From Gnetum montanum (Eukaryota > Streptophyta > Gnetopsida > Gnetales > Gnetaceae): a stretch of 64,000 bases of DNA. A program made the position numbers and the translations under genes. The stretch covers positions 674,379-738,378 of the forward strand of contig MNCI01008581.1 in assembly GCA_015680685.1 (NCBI GenBank), given 5' to 3'. Shown here in pieces: positions 34,872 to 46,564 of this stretch. Under the pieces are notes generated by a model, which ran no database searches, was not told the origin of the DNA, and saw only the letters and a list, made by a program, of their open reading frames with translations. Numbering within the stretch: the first letter of the stretch is position 1; each line of letters starts with the position of its first letter.

Positions 34872-36000
34872 TCAGGTTCTTGGAGGTGGTGGCTCTTCCA
34901 TTGGTTGCTTCCCTTTATCATCAAGCTTCTTTAATTGATATCTATTTAGCAATGCCTAAAATTTTTCCTCTTTTGTCCTAAGATCATGTACTGTCCATGC
35001 TTGTTGAGAAATATGTGATGAAGCTAGTACATCCCATAGACATGGTAGTTTTAGAAACATTTGATTGGCTTTGACGTATCATGTGGCAAACTACCATCAT
35101 ACTTCCTCAAATGCTCTAGCCATATTTCTTAACTCTTGATAATATAACATTCTATGAACTAGGTTTGTTATCACATCTTTTTGGCCTTGATAGCTAGCCT
35201 TAAAAACTTATATTTTTGAGTTTTCCACATGCAAATTTTATAATGCATCCTTCCTGTTGGCAAACTCTTTCTCGTATAAAGAATATATGACCACTACTTA
35301 CTCTTCTAGTTTATGTTTGGGTCTGCCTACTATCAACATGAATAGGTTAGTGTTACAAAGGTTTACTAACCTCATGTACTTGGTCATATCCTCAATGTGT
35401 ACGTATTTTTTTTTCATTTCTACCTAGTGGACATGAGCGAAGCTATCTAAAATTGGTTTCCAATCAAGATTCTGCATAGAGATTAAACTAATCTTAGCCT
35501 TTGCCATCTAGATCTCTTTCTCATTGATCTACTTATACATTCCCACCTGGTCTCTAAAATGTTCCTTGAGCCTCTCATGCTTCTTGGCCTCAATTTTCCA
35601 TGCACTTATTTTTATAGTAGATTTCTATCTTATTGCATGGACTTCCTCCATTAACAAAGTCCTATTTTCTCTAGCCAAGTAGCTCATGTCTTGGTTGACT
35701 CAAACTAATTGCTCTCACATTTTCTAGATGCACTCCTTGTAGACATTCTTTTGTTTTTCCACATTGGTCAACCTTGCATTGTCTATAGCTAGCTATTTCT
35801 TTTCTTCTTACAAGGTAGCAAGTGCTTTGGCATGTGCATATGTCTAAGCTTCTATCACTAAGGCATCCCATACTGCCTCCTACTTCTCTTGTTCCATCTA
35901 CATGTCATGATCAATCAACCTATTTACATCATCATTTCTAAACTATTCTAGTTGGTCTAGTGTAATAACATTCTTAAATTCAAGTTTATCTAGATTAAAG
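34872..36000 (-). pseudogene. ORF3 of H, C-terminal half only
   Basis: The end matches ORF3 of B: a basic KGKQ stretch, then PMEEPPPPRT and a TGA at 34872. Upstream (near 35910) VITLDQLE and NRLIDHDM correspond to PVDQLDTFRTEK in B. The line-by-line likeness to 18657-19720 is high, though frames are broken often. The N-terminal half of ORF3 is absent. An inverted repeat (CAAGTTTATCT at about 35981 against AGATAAACTTG at about 36042) marks the point where the match to B stops. Function unknown; see ORF3 of B. Confidence 0.65.
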
Positions 36001-36522
36001 ACAAGATAAATTTTACCTTGGAAAGATGTCTTTTCATTTCCAAGATAAACTTGAACTTAAGTAGGTTACACCTTTTTTCATTTTCACTTGATCCTTTCCT
36101 AGTTCATTAGATAACAAGATCATATGTCACTTTTAGTTTTTATGTTAAAGAATCCTTATGTTTTCATGATGTAGACCCACATGAAATAAATGGAATGAGT
36201 GAATGTCATGAACTTACTACCTAATACAACCAAAAAACTGACAAATTTCTAGTAGAGAACATAATCCAAGGACAAAGTTGGCCTCTTGTTAATCAATCAT
36301 AACTCTAATAGCTACATTCAAAAATTTTCAAAATTCACAGTAGCTATGAAACAAAATCAAAGATTTCAAATAAGACTAAATGATAATAACAAGAAAAGAA
36401 AAATATATAAAATAATTAGTAAAATATTAAGAAAATAAAAAACACATAAAGAACACTATAAAAAAGAAGAAAAATTATTTATCATTGTCAATATTTTATG
36501 GTAGATGGATATCTCTCCCATG
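36001..36522 (-). other. H spacer, non-coding
   Basis: AT-rich, with no supported frame. It is much shorter than the spacers of B or E (about 1.8-2.1 kb), so a deletion here also removed the front of ORF3 and any promoter-like module. Confidence 0.5.
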
Positions 36523-36527
36523 GCTAA
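36523..36527. repeat. Left target site duplication of D (GCTAA)
   Basis: GCTAA precedes the TGATGAA start of D and recurs at 46495-46499 after the CTCATTA end. Joining the flanks restores the pol terminus of H. Confidence 0.9.
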
Positions 36528-37349
36528 TGATGAATCATATTTTGTCTCGCTCTAATATTAAATATTTGATATCAAGGCCCAAAAAGCAAGGGTGGATATT
36601 TGATATCATGGGATGTGTGTCAAGCTATAAATATAGCACTTGGGCACACAATTTGGGCATTGGGTTTTGTCATAGCATAGCAAAGCTCTTGTAGTTTCTT
36701 CTCTCCAAAGTTAGAATATTTTCCAAAGTGCCCCCAGCAAGAGTCATTAAGTGTACTAATCTTTATTCGAGCACTATTGTACCTGATCATGGTAGTGTGT
36801 GTAACAATAAAGACAAGCTTTCTAATCAAACCTTGTAGCACCTTGGCTAGCTTAAATATTTTATTCATGCGTTTAATATTCTATGCAATTTCATTTGTTG
36901 CTTCCAAGTAAGTAAGCTAAAGTAAGCTACCTAGATTAAATAGCAACCAATTAAGCACATAAGTACGACCTCTTCAAGCATGCATATGATGCTTGGTAAT
37001 CCCAACAATGCTGAAAATTTTGTAACCTAATAGCATTATACATGTTTAGGATGTGCATGGAAAGTGGGACCAAATACTTATGTTAGGATAGTTAGTTATT
37101 AATCAACAATTAGATTAGTTAAATTCATTCATAAATTAAGGTTCAACTTGTTGTTCATTTTAGACAAATTAAATATTAAAAAATGATAAAAATCATGTGC
37201 CTTAATTACACTAGTGTACTTAGGAACTTAAGGTTTTAGGTCCTAGAATTAGTGTACTTAGGAACTTAAGGTTTGTGGAATTTGACCAAATCATGTGTGA
37301 ACACTTATGAATTTTATGGTTGAGTGTAGGGGTATTTCATCACTCATCA
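36528..37349 (+). repeat. 5' LTR of D
   Basis: 822 bases from TGATGAA to CTCATCA. The U3 has two ATTTGATATCA units and a TATA box GCTATAAATATAG near 36625. Near the end, a 39-base unit (TAGTGTACTTAGGAACTTAA, first at about 37211) is duplicated; the 3' LTR has it once. Confidence 0.92.
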
Positions 37350-37369
37350 TTGGCACCATTACTAGGGAC
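37350..37369 (+). other. Primer binding site of D
   Basis: TTGGCACCATTACTAGGGAC follows the LTR directly. It differs from the tRNA-Asp primer site at five positions, all of them transitions. Confidence 0.82.
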
Positions 37370-37509
37370 CTTTAGTTTGTTATGTACACTATCTAGGATT
37401 TAGTGAAAATTATTCAAGATTGTTGGATCAAAATCTAGGCCATATCATACTTTAAAATAACTACAACCACTATAAGAAAGTACACTACTTTTTTGTCTTC
37501 TAATACGAG

Positions 37510-39900
37510 ATGTCTTCTTCTCATAGGAGTGATTCTCTGCCCAAGTTTGATAGAGTAAATTAGCATGTGCTCAAACAATACAAAGTTATATATGCTCATC
37601 TTGATGATTGTCTGCCCAATTTCACCTTTGTCCTACACCAAGATGAACTACTGTAGTTGTGAGACATGAAGGGCAACATTGTGTTACTGCTCGATCGATC
37701 CATTCCTGTGATGCTTCAACAAATGCTTATGTGGTTTGGCATCCAAGTGCTTCATGTTGAATATGTTGTGTAGGATAGTAACAATAGGGATTATCATCCC
37801 ACTAATGCACAATGTCTGATGGATTGATAGCTAGAGAAATGCTACAAATCTACGAAGGGAAAGTGGCCCAATGATTCTCTATTCCTTCTATACAAAAGAA
37901 ATGGTGGAGAATCCATCTCTGGGGGTTTTTTATATAAAGAGACTCCTTTCTTTAACTTCAATGAAGGAGGTCAAAATGAAAATGTGTAGTCCATGATACA
38001 TAATCCTAGTTCTAGCAAGAACAGATCCCATGACAAAGGCAAATTTAAAGAGGAAAGTCATGGTAGGGATGCAAGTAAGCAACAAGATCATGGCTGCAAC
38101 CACTAAAATGGCAATGGTAGGCACCATGATGATGCTAATCCTCCTTCCTTTTCACCTTCATCATCATCTGCTTCCTCTTCAGGCTTTGAACATAACCACA
38201 AGGAGTGCAATCATGATGGAGGTGACCAATGGGATTGAGGTGATTATAGGGATCGTTAGGCAAGCAAGATTTGGGGCATGGGCATTCAAGAGAGGCTAGT
38301 CACCAAAAAAAGGAGGGATATTAGAGGGCATCATAAGCACTAAGCTCATGGCTATGATGACCCTTTGCTCACTACCCAAAGTATGCTAAACATTGTAGAG
38401 GTGATGAGAATTCCTACAAGGCAAATAAAAGATAGTTAGATTAAGATGCTAGACATAAATAATATTCCCAAGTTCAAAGGAGGATATAACTTAAATCCAC
38501 ATAACCATCTTCAAGATTTTCATGATGCTTGTGCCTTGCAAAATATAGAAAATGACTAGAAAAAGTTGAATTTGTTTCCCAAGACACTCATTAAAGAAGC
38601 AAAAACTTGGTATTGGTCCTTAGAATCAGAATCCATCAAATGGTGGAGTACAGTGCTTAAATTGTTCGATGAAAACTATCAAACATACTCCCGAGTGTCC
38701 AACTTGAGGAGGCAAATCCAAGGATGAAAGCAAGGAACACATAAACCCTTGGATGTAGCCATGGACTGATGTTATTCTCTATTGCATAGATGTCCTCACC
38801 ATGGTTATTCTCAACATGAGCAACTTCATCATATTATAGATGGGCTCAGATCAAAAATGAGAAGAACCCTTGGAGTCTATGCCCAAGGGAAATTTTCAAA
38901 ATTAATAGTTCATCAGATCCAACAACTGATCGAGCAAGTAGCAAAAGAAGAAGGAGAGTTGAGGAAATAAGAAAGTGCAAAAGAATATAATAGGGATCCT
39001 TCCATCAAGAAAAGGAAGGTCCAATTTTGTGATAGTGAGGAGGAATCATTACTTAATGAGGTGGTGAACTAGAAAACCTTATCAATATAAAAATTTACCT
39101 CTAAAATTTTGACTAAGGTAGATCAATTATGAGACTCTATGGATAGTAGATTTTAAGCTATCTTGAAAATTGCTAAAGAGTTCAAAGAATAAGGTAGTAA
39201 TTGTGACCATAGGAGGTGAAAGGAAGATAAACATGCCAATCAAGGGGGGTAAGGGAAAAATTGCTATAATAGAGGATGTTGTAAGAATTGTATCAGATGA
39301 TGATGATGGGTGTGATATCTACTAATATGAAGATCCTAAGGGATGTTACCCCATCATGTCACACTTACAAGAATCTGGTGTGTATGCTCTAAATCTATGG
39401 CTAGAAAAAATACAAACACCCAAAAAATTACCTTATCCTCAAGGAAATCCTAGGCAATTCCATCACTAGCAATAATATTATCCAAATGAAACTCCACTAC
39501 AATTGTACAAGCAGTATCAATAGTGATAGCAATCATGATCATGGGTGCTGCCACCACCAAGGTAGCAATACCCTTATAGACAACTAGATCCATATGGATA
39601 TTATGTTCAGCAACCCCTATCTCCACATAACTCTTCCAGTCATGTTTCTCCTTTCCAACATCACTAATACTCTCTTGAATACTATCAAACTCATTCTCCA
39701 CATTCAAGAATGGATACCACCTTTTATCCTTATCCTTCTGCTATTTCTATACCTGTTCCTACATCCTCAACATAGCTACCACCTTCTCCATCCATGCAAG
39801 GTGAAGTTCCAACCTAGCCATAGCAATGCAACACTACTAGGGCCATCAATCTACAACTGAGTAGTTCAAATAGTAGATCACAAAAATAACCTTTTTTCAA
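37510..39900 (+). pseudogene. gag of D, decayed
   Basis: The ATG at 37510 opens MSSSHRSDSLPKFDRVN, as in C. The N-terminal domain has NFTFVLHQDE and VLLLDRSIPV. The capsid core is at about 38460-38900: INNIPKFKGGYNLNPHNHLQ, KLNLFPKTLIKEAKTWYWSL, and an open part with LHHIIDGLRSKMRRTLGVYA (38782-38970). The Cys/His cluster (CDIY, then PKGCYPIMSHLQESGVYAL) lies near 39310-39390, with His changed to Asp in the middle. A Pro/Tyr-rich tail ends near 39900. Several Trp and Gln sites are now TAG or TGA. Confidence 0.82.
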
Positions 39901-40480
39901 ACTAATAGCCCACCTAAACCCTCACATACACATGTAATTAGCAACCCTACTTCTCCATCTTCCTCTACATCTAATCCATTCAAGTCCCCTTCAAACCAAA
40001 TACCACCAAAAATCCATACTATTATAGTCACATATTCCATATCTGATTGGATCCAAGTTGAAAACCTTCTTAGAAAATTAGCTAGTTTTGGGAGTCCTCT
40101 TATCTATTTATAGATTGCTAGGACTAAACCATGTAAAGCTATTTTTGATTCAAGCTCCAATGTGAACTTGATTTCTTATGAGAAGTATGCTTCTTAGAAC
40201 CTACTACCTCTCAAGAAGAGAAATCTTTGATTAGAATTGGCAGACCATTCCATTGGGACTTGTGGAAGACATAGTGACCACTATCTATGGGTTAACCTAT
40301 CTTTCCAATTTCCTAGTAATTAAGGTTGAGAACTATAAGGGGAACTTCCCAATCATTATGGGAAGGGCATGGCTAAGCATTGTTGATTTAACAATGGGCA
40401 TTAAAGATCTTTTCTTAGAGATATCTAAGGAAAATGCATTCGAAAAGATCGAGAAGAAGTGAGTTCCATACATCACGCAT
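39901..40480 (+). pseudogene. Protease region of D, decayed
   Basis: The frame carries SDWIQVENLLRKLASFGSPL, then the active-site loop AIFDSSSNVNLIS. The loop has DSS instead of DSG, as in E. A frameshift near 40245 leads to MGLVEDIVTTIYG and NFPIIMGRAWLSIVD (40253-40462). The domain would release gag and pol products in a functional relative. Confidence 0.8.
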
Positions 40481-40615
40481 AGCAATACTGGGCACAATTA
40501 TGTGCAAAAACTCTAGTCTATGAAATAAGCATCTATTTTCACATGTGGGCAATGTGCACATGAAGAAAATATTCAAAGGTGTCTATACACAGTAGCCACA
40601 AAACAAGAGGGCACC

Positions 40616-42300
40616 TTGGGGTTGATTGCTAATCCTAAAAGTAGCACAATGTGCATGGAACCTACTAAGAGCCTGACATGCACTCATGTCATAGGCATGG
40701 ATGAAATAGAGCAAGTTCATCACCAACTCTCTTACAATGCAAATGATGATACCTATTGGGAAGACTTGAAAATTCCTAAACATTTTAAACAAAAGTCCCT
40801 TGAGTTAAAAACTCTACCTACCAGCATGGAATGTACATTCTTTAAAAATGGAAAGTTAGTAATAATCAATGGAAATCTTGCTACTAAACAGAAATACATG
40901 TTACTAAATATGGTTAACAAATGGTTAATAGCCTTTTCTTGGTCATATCTTGAACTCACAGGGATTGATCCTAAGATATGTTGGCATCATATCTACACTA
41001 ATCCATCCATAAAGCCAAAGAGGAAACCACAATAGTGGTTAAACCCAAAATTGAAGTAAATTGTCAAAGAGGAGATTGAGAAACTCCTTAAGACATGGTT
41101 CATCTACCCCATTGCAGATAGCAAGTCGGTTAGCCCACTTGTGATTGGAACAAAGAAAGGTGGCAAGCGGTAGGTCTGCATTACTTTTTAGCTATTGAAT
41201 ATGGAAACATTCAAAGATCACTTTCCATTGTCATTTGTGAATCAGGTGTTAAACACCATATTTGGGTAGTGTTATTGTAGTTTTCTAAATGGTTATTATC
41301 GCTATAACTAAATCTAGATTGTGCCAGAGGACCAAGCTAAAACAACATTCACAAGTCCCTAAGGAATCCTTGCATATCACAAGATGCCTTTTGGTCTATG
41401 CAATGTCCTGGCTATATTCCAATGCCTGGTTTTAAGTATTTTTTAGCATCAAATCGATAATGGGGTGGAAGTCTTCATGAATGAATTCTCCACCTATGAA
41501 GCTACATTTGAGTAAGCCCTAAACTACCTTGAGAAAGTACTCAAAAGATGTGTGGAAATAAACTTGTAGCTCAATTGGAAAAATAGTTATTTGATGGTCA
41601 ATGAGGGAATTATATTGGGGCACAAAATCTTACAAAGAAGAATTGAGACCAACCTCGAAAAGATAAGCATCATCCAAGGAATCACTTACCAACCATAAAC
41701 CATAAAATATGTTTAGTCATTCCTTAGACACATTGGCTACTACCAGTGATTCATAGAGAATTTAGCTAAGATCACAAAAGTATTGGTCGAGCTAACAAAG
41801 AAAAATGTTTTCTTCATCTAGACCAAGGAATGCAAAAAGGCATTCTAGAGCCTTAAGAAAAAACTTGTAGAATCTCCAATTCAATAAGCATATGATTGGT
41901 CTAGACCATTCCATATTATGATGGATGCATCAAATTATGCCTTGGGGTCTATGCTTATGTAGTTGTATGATAAGAAATGTCCATATTACATCCACTATGC
42001 AAGTCGAAGCATTGTCAATGCACAATTGAACTACACATCATAGAAAAAGAATTGATAGTAGTGGTGTTTGCTCTAGAGAAGTTTAGACACTATGTGCTTG
42101 GATACAAGATGCTTGTGCACATGGACCATAGTGCAATTTGCTTCTTGATGAATGAGCCAATGGTGAATCCCTATGTCATAAGGTGGCTGGTGATCTTACA
42201 GGAATTTGATCTTACAAAGAATTTTATCAAAAGGAAACTAAGAATGTGATCACTAATGAATTTTCTCAATTGTGATGGGACAACAAAGAAGAAACTGCAT
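40616..42300 (+). pseudogene. Pre-RT linker, reverse transcriptase and RNase H of D, decayed
   Basis: An open linker (40616-41035) ends FSWSYLELTGIDPKICWHHI, the usual lead-in to RT in this lineage. RT follows with WFIYPIADSKSVSPLVIGTK, FLNGYYRYN (first catalytic Asp changed to Asn) and KMPFGLCNVLAIFQC. The second box is VFMNEFSTYE, with AAT at 41480-41482 where Asp is expected. RNase H starts near 41880, with HIMMDASNYALGSML keeping its Asp, and YIHYASRSI. An open part, FRHYVLGYKMLVHMDHSAIC (41977-42249), is close to its end. Confidence 0.85.
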
Positions 42301-43720
42301 TGTCTAATCTATTTCTTGATGAATTTCTCTTTTTCAAGGTTATAACAATTATCCACTGAGCCTAAATGGTATGATGGCATTCTCACCTATCTTTTCACTC
42401 AAGAAATGTCACAAGGGTTGGATCACCAAAAGAAACAATAGTTTCTTCACCAAGTAAAATGCTTCATGAAGATCAATAGACACCTGTACAAGGTGTGTGT
42501 CGATGACCTAGTTTGTTATGTGTCCTTGATGCTAATCAACTACACATTTTATAGGACACTCATGCAGGTCCTTATGGGGGCCACTATGCTAGGAGATGTA
42601 TGCCCATTAAAATCTTGATGGTAGGGTATTATAGGCCAATAATTTTCAAGGATGCTCACCAATTTTTCCACTCTTACGAATGCTTCCAATGAGATGGTGG
42701 AATGACTACTTGAATGGAGGGACCTTAGTAGTGGATTCAACCACTGGAACCCTTTGACATATGGTATATTAACTTCATGGGTTCCATCATGCCCATGTCA
42801 AATGGAAAGGTGTACATCATAGCCACTATTGACTATTCCACAAAATGGGTAGAAGTAGTAGCCATCACCAATTGTACATCTTGTATTGATGCTTAGTTTG
42901 TGCAATAGAATGTTGTAAAAAAGTTTGGTATGCCACATTAATTAACATTTGATAATAGAACCCACTTTAGAGGCACTACCTTTTGGAAGCTCATGTAGTG
43001 TTTGGGGATTGAGCCTAAATTAACAACACTTTACCACCCCCAAGCCAATGGCCAAGCTAAGGTTACAAATAGGGAAATCACAAAGATCCTAACAAGAATA
43101 CCTAGAAAATATAGGAGGGATTGGAGCACAAAACTAAATGATGCCCTTTGAGCCTACCACTCTACCTATAAGCTCCCTATAGGCTACTCTCCCTATGAGC
43201 TCATGTACAAAAAATTACCAATTCTTCCTATTCAATCTGAGCATTATACACTCTCAACAGCCAGTGACCTTAAACTTGACTTAAGTCTAGCACAAAAAGA
43301 AAGATTGATGAATCTCATCACTAGATGAAAATTGATTGGTGGTCTATCATCTAATGAGTTTCACAAGGCATTTAACAAAAATCACCATGACCTTAGAATT
43401 AGGAAAGTCAAATTTCAACTAGGAGGGAAGGTCCTCTTCTAGAACCCCACACACATACCTCAATGAACTAAGTTCCAAACGTTGTGGAAAGGACATTATA
43501 TCATTTACAAAAATTTTTCTTCTAGGGTCATGTTGATCTAGAAACCTAAGAGCTTGAACAAGAAGTAGCTAATCAACACACCACAAGTCAAACCTTTCCA
43601 TGAGCCTAAGCAAGCTAGTGCAACGAATGTCTCATCAAATGGACAACCACGTTCAATCTTTCAAATCTCCTCCTTTCAAATTAGTTATGAGGGAGATGAC
43701 CATCCATGTTAACTATATAA
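42301..43720 (+). pseudogene. Integrase and polyprotein end of D, decayed
   Basis: A damaged zinc-finger part (GPYGGHY-like near 42570) precedes the core. The first acidic residue of the DDE set is Asn (INFMGSIMPMS near 42765), the second is kept (FDNRTHF near 42950) and the Glu is Lys (QAKVTNREI near 43050). The C-terminal GPY-like part reads LWKGHYIIYKNF near 43480. The polyprotein ends SPPFKLVMREMTIHVN near 43710. Two of three catalytic residues are changed, so this copy could not integrate. Confidence 0.85.
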
Positions 43721-45312
43721 GTGGCTCCTCAGTTTTTCCAATTTTTATTTCACATATTTTTTTTGCACCTTGTTAGTTTTACAACTTTTTGTTTTACACC
43801 TTCTTTATCTTACTCCTTTTTTTACATTATTACTTTTTTCCAATTTTTGTTTTACAACATCATTAGTATGTTTTATTTTTCTTAAATATTTTACAATTTC
43901 TTGTATAATTTTCTTTATTTTGGTGTGACTTTATTATTGTGTTTTAATAATAATATGCCTTATTTTCGATTGGGTATAGTGTGGCTTGTTTGATATGGTC
44001 ATGTGCTATTCAGTTATTTGATTGTTGATATTTGAATTAACTCGGACATGATTTATTTTTTATGAAATAGGAAATAAGTCCACAACATCTAGCCATCCAC
44101 AAATTCTATGGTTTTCCTTTTTTTGGAAGTATGAGGTCCCGTTTACATTAATAAAACTTTAACAAACTTGTGACCTTGGTAGTTTCTAGACTTGAAAAGG
44201 ATTCAAAGGTTTAAATAGGGTGTGACTTCAAGGGAACACAGTACTCTTTGTACCTTTCTGCTTACTTTGGTACATGTGTGTTTTCATAGATTTCTTACCA
44301 TTCCATGTCAACCAATAATAGAAAGTTGAATAAGTATTTGCATGGTGTAGTTCCCATTTGAGGAAACAAAAAAAATAAAAAAATCAATGGGAATTCAAAG
44401 CACACCCCTTAGACAAAATAAATGGGTTATAAGCATTCATTATGGGACTAGAAAGACATCTTATCCATGCCTAAAGGTCCTTTGTAACTAAGGGCCTCTC
44501 TCATTTTCTACTTCTCTTTTCTTATTAAAATAATGAATGGTGGTTATTTTGTGGGAGCACTCTTGTGTCTCAAGGGGTTGGATTGGTCTTAGAATGGTGA
44601 TGCGAAGTCACTGAGTGTGGTTGGTTTTGATCTAGACTAAGGATAGATTTTATCAGGTCATTTAACCACAAAATTCAAAAGGGACTTCATGTAACCTTAA
44701 TTGGAAACTCCATTCCACTCTCTCTCTCATCCATCTATGCTTTTCATGCCTCACCTGACTATTGATGTTCATGTTCTTCTTTGATGTCTTGGTTTGATGT
44801 GTCAAAATTCTTAGGTAGTTTCTTTTAGGTTTTCATACTTAACTTTCTATAACCATTAGTCATAGATGAGGTGCATAGACTCCTTGTTCTAAGGTTATAC
44901 AAGGGCAACAAGGGCATGTGCCTTCTTTGGGAAGGACCCACTTGCATACCTTTTGGTTGGATTAGTTAAGTTCTTTATCCTTAGACATTCTCATAATCAA
45001 ATTCTTTTCTGTGTTTCATCAGTAACATCTAATTATGAACATCTTCACAAAGTTTTTTAATGAAATCCTATTTTTCTTGTTGTTGTAAATTCATTAACCT
45101 CTTCAAGTATTTCCTCAAGTTTAGACCTTTTAGAATTTCATAATGGGCCACTTATCCATTTCACCTCAATTTTCAGCCTTCCCACTAATAATATTAAAGA
45201 AATCAATCCATCATAATCATGACCTATCCAAGTGTAACTACCAATGAGACAAGCTATCTAAAAGCTATACATTACACCTTGCACACTAATCTGAAATTTT
45301 GTTGTGATTGCA
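43721..45312 (+). other. Spacer of D between pol and the ORF3 relic
   Basis: Non-coding. Line-by-line likeness to E 54710-56050 is clear (for example AATTCAAAGCACACCCCTTAG). The E segment with the promoter-like module (56040-56720) has no counterpart here. Confidence 0.65.
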
Positions 45313-45522
45313 ATGGGAAGCATGAACTGGAAGCAGGACCATCCTCACCAAGGAAGAAGCAACAACACCACACAACATGGATCCTTCATGATCATTGAAT
45401 CTTCTCTCTTACTCTTTAGCTGCCAGAGGAGTTGGATGTCAGTTTTGGCCAGGGTGTTCAATTCTATTATCAAGAACAACAATTTTGTAAAAAACTGTAA
45501 ATCTTTACACTTAGGCACATAG
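45313..45522 (+). pseudogene. ORF3 relic of D
   Basis: The ATG at 45313 follows TTGTGATTGCA, a mutated form of the TTGTGATTACAG acceptor site in E. The frame MGSMNWKQDHPHQGRS runs 69 codons. Its tail matches the 3' untranslated region of C, so nearly all of ORF3 was lost. This is the same short type as in C. Confidence 0.45.
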
Positions 45523-45633
45523 AATTTTTCTACTCCATCTAAGTCAATTTGCATGTCACTCAATAATCCCATACCTTTCCAATATTTTGTAAAGGACTTG
45601 TTCCTCCTTTTTTTCACTTGAGGATGAGTTTTC
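45523..45633 (+). other. 3' untranslated region of D
   Basis: This AT-rich stretch leads to the PPT. Phrases such as AATAATCCCATACCTT are shared with E (60550-60570). Confidence 0.6.
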
Positions 45634-45678
45634 ATTTAGTCATGGGGGTATGATGAACAATATTTAGTCATGGGGGTA
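45634..45678 (+). repeat. Duplicated PPT and LTR start of D
   Basis: TTTAGTCATGGGGGTATGAT occurs at 45635 and again 28 bases later at 45663. Either could have primed plus-strand synthesis. The second TGATGAG (45679) is the better LTR end, but the first TGATGAA (45651) matches the start of the 5' LTR. Confidence 0.85.
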
Positions 45679-46494
45679 TGATGAGGGCCCAAGAAGCAAT
45701 GTTAGATACTCAATATCACGAGATGTGTGTTGGCCTATAAATATAGCTTTTGGCACATGGGTTGAGCATAGGGTTTTGTCATAGCATAGCAAAGCTCTTG
45801 CAGTTTCTTCTCTCCAGAGTTAGAATATTTTCCAAAGTGCCTGCAATAGGAGTCATTGAGTGTACAGATCTTTATTTGAGCACTATTGTACCTAAGCACA
45901 ATAATGTGTGTAGTAATAAAGATGAGATTTTTGATCAAACCTTGTAATACCTTGGCTAGCTTATGTTTTATTCATACATTTAATGTTCTATGCAACTTTC
46001 TTTATTACTTACAAGTAATTAAGTTAAAGTAAGCTAGCTAGATTAAATAGAAATTAATTAAGCACATAAGTACAACCACTTCAAGCATGCATATGATGAT
46101 TGGTAATTCCAACAATGCTTAACGTTTGGTAACCTAGTAGCATTATACGTGTTTAGGATGTGCATGGAAAGTAAGATCAAATACTTATGTTAGGATAGTT
46201 AGCTATTAATCAATAATTAGATTAGTTAAATTCATTCATAAATTAAGGTTCCCCTTGTTTTTCATCCTAGATAGATAAAATATAAAAAATGATAAAAATC
46301 ATATGCCTCAATTAGACTTGACCATACAACTAAGCTCCACAAGTGTAGTTGGAAAGACAAAAATTCATCATGATTATATTTCATGTCCTAGAACCAGTGT
46401 ACTTAGGAACTTAAGATCTATAGAATTCAACTAGATCACATGTGAATGTTTGTAATTCATATGGTTGAGTGTAAGGATACTTTTCTACTCATTA
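45651..46494 (+). repeat. 3' LTR of D
   Basis: It is the partner of 36528-37349, with TATA box CCTATAAATATAGC near 45738. It ends CTCATTA followed by the GCTAA duplication. The start is 45651 or 45679 because of the PPT duplication. Confidence 0.9.
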
Positions 46495-46564
46495 GCTAAG
46501 TTGGAATGAGGAGACTCAAAAAATGGAGTATTCTTGTTCTTGATTAGAGATGTTATTGTTGTGG

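Larger units (their letters stand above)
34791..36527 (-). mobile_element. Element H, 3' segment (ORF3 end and spacer)
   Basis: H is an Athila-like minus-strand element cut into three by D and E. This segment holds the C-terminal half of ORF3, a spacer and the end of the polyprotein (ATATCTCTCCCATGGCTAA at 36509-36527 corresponds to the pol terminus of E and C). The 3' LTR of H is missing: the LINE begins about 80 bases past the ORF3 stop. Confidence 0.75.
36528..46494 (+). mobile_element. LTR retrotransposon D (Athila-like), inserted in H
   Basis: 5' LTR, PBS, gag, protease, RT, RNase H, integrase, spacer, an ORF3 relic, PPT and 3' LTR all lie on the plus strand, flanked by a perfect GCTAA duplication. 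The two LTRs differ at very roughly one base in ten by eye, so it is old. All genes have stops. Confidence 0.93.
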
